From: Hydra vulgaris
Lineage: Eukaryota > Cnidaria > Hydrozoa > Anthoathecata > Hydridae
Direction: 5' to 3'
Length of the DNA: 64,000 nucleotides
Assembly (NCBI RefSeq): GCF_038396675.1
Contig: NC_088930.1
Coordinates: forward strand, 31,906,501-31,970,500
The position numbers and the translations under genes were made by a program. The notes beneath the pieces were generated by a model. The model was not told the DNA's origin, ran no database searches, and saw only the letters and a program-made list of their open reading frames with translations. The stretch's first letter is position 1; every line of letters starts with the position of its first letter. Positions 59,636 to 64,000 of this stretch are shown here, piece by piece.

Positions 59636-61290
59636 TTAAAATAAATATTTTAGATCGAAATTTTTTCCTAATAAGAAACGTTTACATACTATTTTGAATT
59701 GTTCAAAAGATATGTTTTGAAGAATGTTATTTTTATTAATTTTTTGAAAAAATTCATTCCATAGAAATGCTCCACGATATTGAATTTGGAATGAACTGAG
59801 TTTGAAATAGAATCTTGGAACTACAAAATTATAATTTGAAAAATTTGTGGGGTACTTATGAGAAATTTTAGTAAAGTAAGAGTGAAATATATTAGGCGAC
59901 AAACCATGTTTAGATTTAAACATGAACAGCATAACTTGATATATATTAAGTTTATAAACATTGAGTGCATTAAGTTCCATTAAGAAAGACTCTCCATGAG
60001 CAGTTCTTTTAACGCCAAAAATAATTTTGCATGCAATTTTTTGTTTACTATAAATTTTTTTAAGCTTTCCATAGTTGCTACTTCCCCATGCAATATTGCA
60101 ATAGGATAGATAACTATGGATAAATGAAAAATATATAATTTTTAAAGACTTGATATTAAGAAATGGTTTAACTCTATATAGAACAGAAATATTTTTGGAA
60201 ATTTTATTTTCAATAGATTTAATATGAGATTTCCATGATATATTTTCATCTAATATTATTCCCAGGAAGTTTACATTTGATTCTCTTTTAATAACTGAAT
60301 TATTCATAAAGAGATTGGGTAATTTTAGAGGGAGGTGATCACTCTTACTAGGTTTATGAAACAACAAAAATTTAGTTTTCAGTACATTTAATGAAAGTTT
60401 ATTACAAATAATTCAATCATTAACTTTTATTAGTTCTTCATTAAATATTTTAAAAAGATCTTTTATATTTTTATTTGAGTAAAAAAGATTAGAGTCGTCA
60501 GCAAACAAAATAAGATTTAAAGTCTTTGAAGCTAAATATAAATCGTTAATGTACAACAAGAATAATAGTGGTCCTAGGATGGATCCCTGGGGAACACCAC
60601 AAGTTATAACTTTGTTTCCTGTTTCATTTTCTTTATACACTATGTATTGTTTCCTGTTTGATAGGTAATTTTTAAACCAGAGTAGGTTATTGTTTAATAC
60701 TCCATAGAGTTTTAGTTTTTCTATAAGTATGTCATGGTCAACTGTGTCAAATGCTTTTGACAGATCAATAAAAACTCCTAGTGTATAACAATGATTATTG
60801 AACCCATCGGATATATAATTTATTAAATCGATTACTGAATGATCCGTTGAATGTTTTTTTTTGAATCCAAATTGTTTATTATACAGTATTTTGTTTTTGG
60901 TTAATTATTTATTAAGCCTATCATGCATAATACGTTCTAACAATTTTGAAAAGCATGGTAAGACAGAAATAGGTCTATAATTCGACATAATTGTGTTATC
61001 GCCAGTTTTAAAAATAGGTGATATTTTAGCAATTTTTAATTTCTCCGGTACAATACCGGATTGTATTGAAAGGTTAAAAATATGAAACAAAAATGGTTCT
61101 ATGACATCGAAGATTGCTTTAACTACGTTCACGCTATTTTGATCAATGCCAGCGGATTTATTATTTTTCAGACTATTGTACGCATTACGCATTTCAGTTA
61201 TATTTAAACTAACTTCTTTCATAGATATATTGGTTGGTTTTATATAGGATTTGAAATTTGTGATGTTTTTTGGGATTTTACTTGCTAAAT
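59636..61290 (-). pseudogene. LINE reverse transcriptase (endonuclease deleted)
   Basis: NKSAGIDQNSVNVV, NYRPISVLPCFSKLLERIMH, then across stops FIDLSKAFDTVDH, CGVPQGSILGPLLFLLYIND, LFADDSNLFYS and the C-terminal YRGAFLWNEFFQK; ends GKNFDLKYLF. At least three stops or frameshifts near 60,413, 60,640 and 60,905. In the sister LINE this part is preceded by ~500 residues of endonuclease and linker, which are absent here. Confidence 0.85.
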
Positions 61291-61369
61291 TTGAAAAAAT
61301 AATAAAATAATTTCCTAATCACGAAAATAAGATATTAAAAATTAAAATACTAGGATATTAAATTATTAC

Positions 61370-62127
61370 TTTTCTTTGAAGCCCAATCGCGTATGATCAG
61401 CTTATCATACGAGATGGTTGCAAACTTTCCTGTCGCTCGTTCGATTTTCATCTGTTCTCGTAGATTCTTCCTAATTTGCACTGTCTCAACGCAAAAATCT
61501 TCATTTATATAGATATTTTTACCTTTTAGTGGTCTTTTTAAGAATATCGATTTTATCTTTAAAGTCCAGAAGTTTTATTATTATTGTTCTTGGTTTAACT
61601 GAGTTTTTTTGGCCAGTTCTGTGTGCTCTTTCTATTTTAATGCCTTTTAGACCTAAATAATTTTCAAAAATTTTATTTACCTTCATTTCGCTGTCTTCCC
61701 AGCTTTCCCCATCGTTTTCTTTAACTCCGTCAATTCTCAGATTGTTCCACCGTGATCGATCTTCCATTTCTCTTAGTTTGCCTCTAATTTTAATAAATGC
61801 TGATTCGTTACTTTGAATTGCGCTTGTTGTTATACACTTCTCTTGTGAATTAACGACAGACCTAATTTTTTCATCTATTAAGTGTTCGTGAAAATTTAAA
61901 CTCACTTTAATATCTTCAACCTCTTTTTTTATTGTTTTGATCTGTTTACAATTTTCTTTAATATTTGATTCAACAATATCTAATCGCTCGTATAATATTT
62001 TTGTGCTACTACTTATAATGTTTAACACATTCTTTTCTTGTTGTTTTATCATGCTTTCAGTTTCTTTTTTAAACTCCTTAAACATTTTTTTCATCATTTT
62101 CTCTATTTGATCGATTGTAACTGCCAT
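61370..62127 (-). pseudogene. LINE ORF1, frameshifted
   Basis: Begins MAVTIDQIEKMMKKMF; coiled coil; then RSRWNNLRIDGVKE, IERAHRTGQKN and PRTIIIKLLDFKDK, as in the other ORF1. A frameshift near 61,520 separates the C-terminal part (NIYINEDFCVET, IRDWASKK). Upstream frame extension through a TA tract (62,142-62,178) is not coding. Confidence 0.8.
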
Positions 62128-62141
62128 AATAAATATATCGA

Positions 62142-62181
<40 letters not shown>

Positions 62182-62389
62182 AAATAATAATATTATATAT
62201 TTTATAATAAAATAATATCTAATACGAAATAACTTTTTGGCTTTATAAAAACGTCTTGCTTGTTCAATGGTCAATGTGCGAAAAAAAAAAATGTGCGAAA
62301 AAACTGCAAAGATTTAAAGTATGAGATTTAAAGTATAAAGATTTAAAATAAAAGTTTTATGAAGCATAACACAGGTCAAAAAAAACAAA

Positions 62390-62920
62390 TTTTTTTTTCT
62401 GGTGCCAAGAAAACAATTTGTTTTTTATGTAGGATTTATTATTTTGATTTCAAATATGCAACTCATTTTTTACCACCATGTCAAGTTGTAAAGATATTTG
62501 GGTTCAAATCTTTAATATTTTGGGTAAAGTCCCTAATATTGTCGAAAAAAAAGTTGTAATAAAAATAAGTATTTTTTGTATTATTGCTGAAAAACATTTT
62601 GTTGACATTTTGTTAAGAGTCTTTAGCATTTTTCAAATAATTTTTTTGCCAAAAAAATTTTAAGGAAAAATTTTTATGTTTTCTAAAATCTCTATACTAT
62701 CTTCTAAAATACGCTTTTTTTGAGGCCCGAGTTGACACTTTTGAACAACTTTTTTTTTAACAATATTAGGGACTTTACCCCAAATATTAAAGATCTGAAC
62801 GCAAATATCTTTACAACTTGACGTGATGGTAAAAAATGAGTTGCATATTTGAAATCAAAATGTGAAATGCAATCCAAAAAACAAATTGTTTGCTCGGCAC
62901 CAGAAAAAATTTTTTTTTTT
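62390..62920. mobile_element. Second foldback element inside the right arm
   Basis: Arms about 62,390-62,556 and 62,741-62,920 are inverse copies, sharing TTCTGGTGCC, AAATATGCAACTCATTTTTT and TAAAGTCCCTAATATTG. The ~185-bp core has no frame; the short frames in the arms are artefacts. Confidence 0.85.
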
Positions 62921-63049
62921 GTTGATCTTCAATTATAATTGATTGCAAAAAAGCAACAAATTTGCTAAACTATTTTTACTTAACTCTGTAAATTAAGTTG
63001 AAATGCGCAATAAATTTGTTAGATTGATTTTTTCTTCAAGAATATCAAA

Positions 63050-63328
63050 CAGCAAATAATTCAGACATAAAATTATGTCAAAGTATGTCGATAGAAAATG
63101 TGTCTGACATATTTTATGTCAGCAGAAAATAATTCAGACATAAAAATATTGCAAAATATGTCGATAAAAAATATGTCTGACATATTTTATGTCAGCAGAA
63201 AATAATTCAGACATAAAATTATGTCAAATATGTCAATCGAAAATATATGGGACATATTTTATGTCGGCAGAAAATATGTCTGAAAATATGTCGACAGATC
63301 TGCCAGACATATTATGTCGTAACAACTC
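63050..63328 (-). repeat. 73-bp array of the right arm
   Basis: Three to four inverted units (AATTCAGAC at 63,059, 63,131, 63,204) ending in a diverged terminal unit and GTAACAAC. Confidence 0.9.
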
Positions 63329-63339
63329 TGCACCTCAGT

Positions 63340-63720
63340 TTTCAGACTTCCTTAGTTACCGCCATAGCAACGGGTTTGTTGTTAAGTTTTTAACTTTTTA
63401 ATCAGTAGTTTGGATAAAATTTAATTCTTAAAAACATCTTGTTTGCTTAACTTTATTACCAGGGCTCAAAACAACCGTAAGATAGATTTCACAGCATGAA
63501 CTCTAGTAAATAAAATCGTATATTTTGACTATATTTGCATGCTCGTTTTAAAAGCTTATTTAAAGTTTGTATTTTATAGTTAAAAAAATGACTCGTAGTA
63601 CGATTAGAAAAAGTAAATATAAGTTCAAAGGCAATCAGTAAACATGCAACGAAAAACAGAAAAATACTTTACCTTTATCAATTGCATGTTGTTCAAGTGC
63701 AAAGAAGATATTTTTTGAAA
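63340..63720. other. No gene supported beyond a possible exon remainder
   Basis: 63,339-63,400 reads FSDFLSYRHSNGFVVK in frame with the suggested exon at 56.5 kb. The remainder is AT-rich. Confidence 0.3.
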
Positions 63721-63875
63721 ATGAATACTACTCAAAATGTCGAGGATAAAAATGATGATTATGAAAACAATTATAACTTTATTATGAACTTTCCATCTTA
63801 AAAAGATTATTTAGTAAGTATATTTGTTGTCCTGAATGTGGAAATAAGATTACTTTGCAAGATAACCTTAAGCAA
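63721..63875 (+). pseudogene. MULE-type transposase N-terminal fragment
   Basis: MNTTQNVEDKNDDYENNYNF, then after a frameshift LFSKYICCPECGNKITLQDN. I recognise this as the N-terminal zinc-binding start of Mutator-like transposase proteins abundant in Hydra-type genomes. The frame runs into a repeat at 63,879. Confidence 0.5.
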
Positions 63876-63878
63876 AAA

Positions 63879-64000
63879 ACGCAGTGGCTACGGGTACGTC
63901 TAGACGTATTCCTAACAAAAAAAGTTAAAGATACGTCCAAACTTTCGGACGCAGTGGGATGGTTTAGACGTATTCCTAACTAAAAAAGTTAAAGATACGT
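63879..64000. repeat. Tandem units at the window edge (MITE end)
   Basis: GACGTATTCCTAAC followed by AAAAAAGTTAAAGATACGT occurs twice, about 70 bp apart, beginning after CGCAGTGG. Continues beyond the window. Confidence 0.6.

Larger units (their letters stand above)
59246..62337 (-). mobile_element. Second LINE copy, internally deleted
   Basis: Same family as 355-5,051: similar ORF1 start, RT and 3' UTR (TTATCACCGAGCC near 59,350). GATTTAAAAT occurs at both borders (about 59,234 and 62,339) and may be the target duplication. The endonuclease region is missing. Confidence 0.8.
56937..63328. mobile_element. Foldback-like transposon with tandem-repeat arms, itself invaded twice
   Basis: Left arm 56,937-58,524; core about 58,525-58,905; right arm 58,905-59,245 plus 62,338-62,389 plus 62,921-63,328. 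The right arm is interrupted by a LINE (about 59,246-62,337) and a second foldback (about 62,390-62,920). Across both interruptions the inverted match to the left arm is continuous: GCTTCATAAAACTTTTA leads into TTTAAA(T/C)CCTATAAG and on to GGTCTTTTTCTGCCC in both arms. Each arm ends in a 73-bp tandem array, about 15 units left and 3-4 right. A perfect 10-bp direct repeat flanks the whole. No transposase is inside, so it is non-autonomous. Resemblance to Drosophila Foldback, or to MULE elements by target-site length, is inference. Confidence 0.82.

Noticed and set aside
62359-62663. Frames of 66 and 61 codons with a CRIYYFDFK motif
   Set aside because: They lie in an arm of a foldback element and recur inverted in the other arm.

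Overview
This is very AT-rich eukaryotic DNA from a transposon-dominated genome. I see no intact host protein gene. The clearest host gene is one intron-containing tRNA-Leu (54,963-55,073, minus strand). The base composition, the many long (TA)n tracts and the mix of decayed elements (a Jockey/CR1/L2-group LINE, Tc1, pogo, hAT, a MULE fragment, tRNA-derived SINEs) all suggest a cnidarian, most probably Hydra. That assignment is inference from sequence style, not a database match.

Region by region. At 0-5.6 kb, a decayed transposon-type gene is split by a nearly intact LINE, which itself carries a 96-bp MITE. At 6.7-10.7 kb lie inverted repeats and a 2.35-kb Tc1 element whose transposase is broken by an internal duplication. 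At 11-13.1 kb is one copy of a dispersed segment with a small membrane-anchored ORF; its partner lies at 50.6-52.8 kb. At 14-20.6 kb are MITEs, a decayed hAT transposase, a SINE and a second Tc1 fragment. At 21.7-23.0 kb is a non-autonomous hAT-like element with CG-rich ends. At 26.3-29.7 kb is a large transposase-like gene of a conserved metazoan family I cannot name, ending in a Tudor/Spindlin-like segment; tandem repeats follow to 32 kb. At 34-36.6 kb is another unnamed family with a retained intron.

At 38-43 kb are MITEs and a 2.87-kb pogo element that landed just upstream of the start codon of another unnamed gene (43.0-45.6 kb). A second, inverted member of the 26-29.7 kb family follows (45.9-48.5 kb). 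Microsatellites, dispersed repeats and LINE scraps lead to the tRNA gene at 55 kb. At 56.9-63.3 kb, features that look unrelated resolve into one Foldback-like transposon. It has a perfect 10-bp target duplication, and arms carrying 73-bp tandem units (about 15 on the left, 3-4 on the right). A LINE copy and a second foldback element have inserted into its right arm.

No operon-like cooperation is visible; the logic is nested insertion and decay. The points most worth following are the Foldback-like element, the two unnamed transposase-like families (one with a putative histone-reader tail), and the many near-perfect hairpins. At least one hairpin is an inverted copy of the coding sequence it interrupts.
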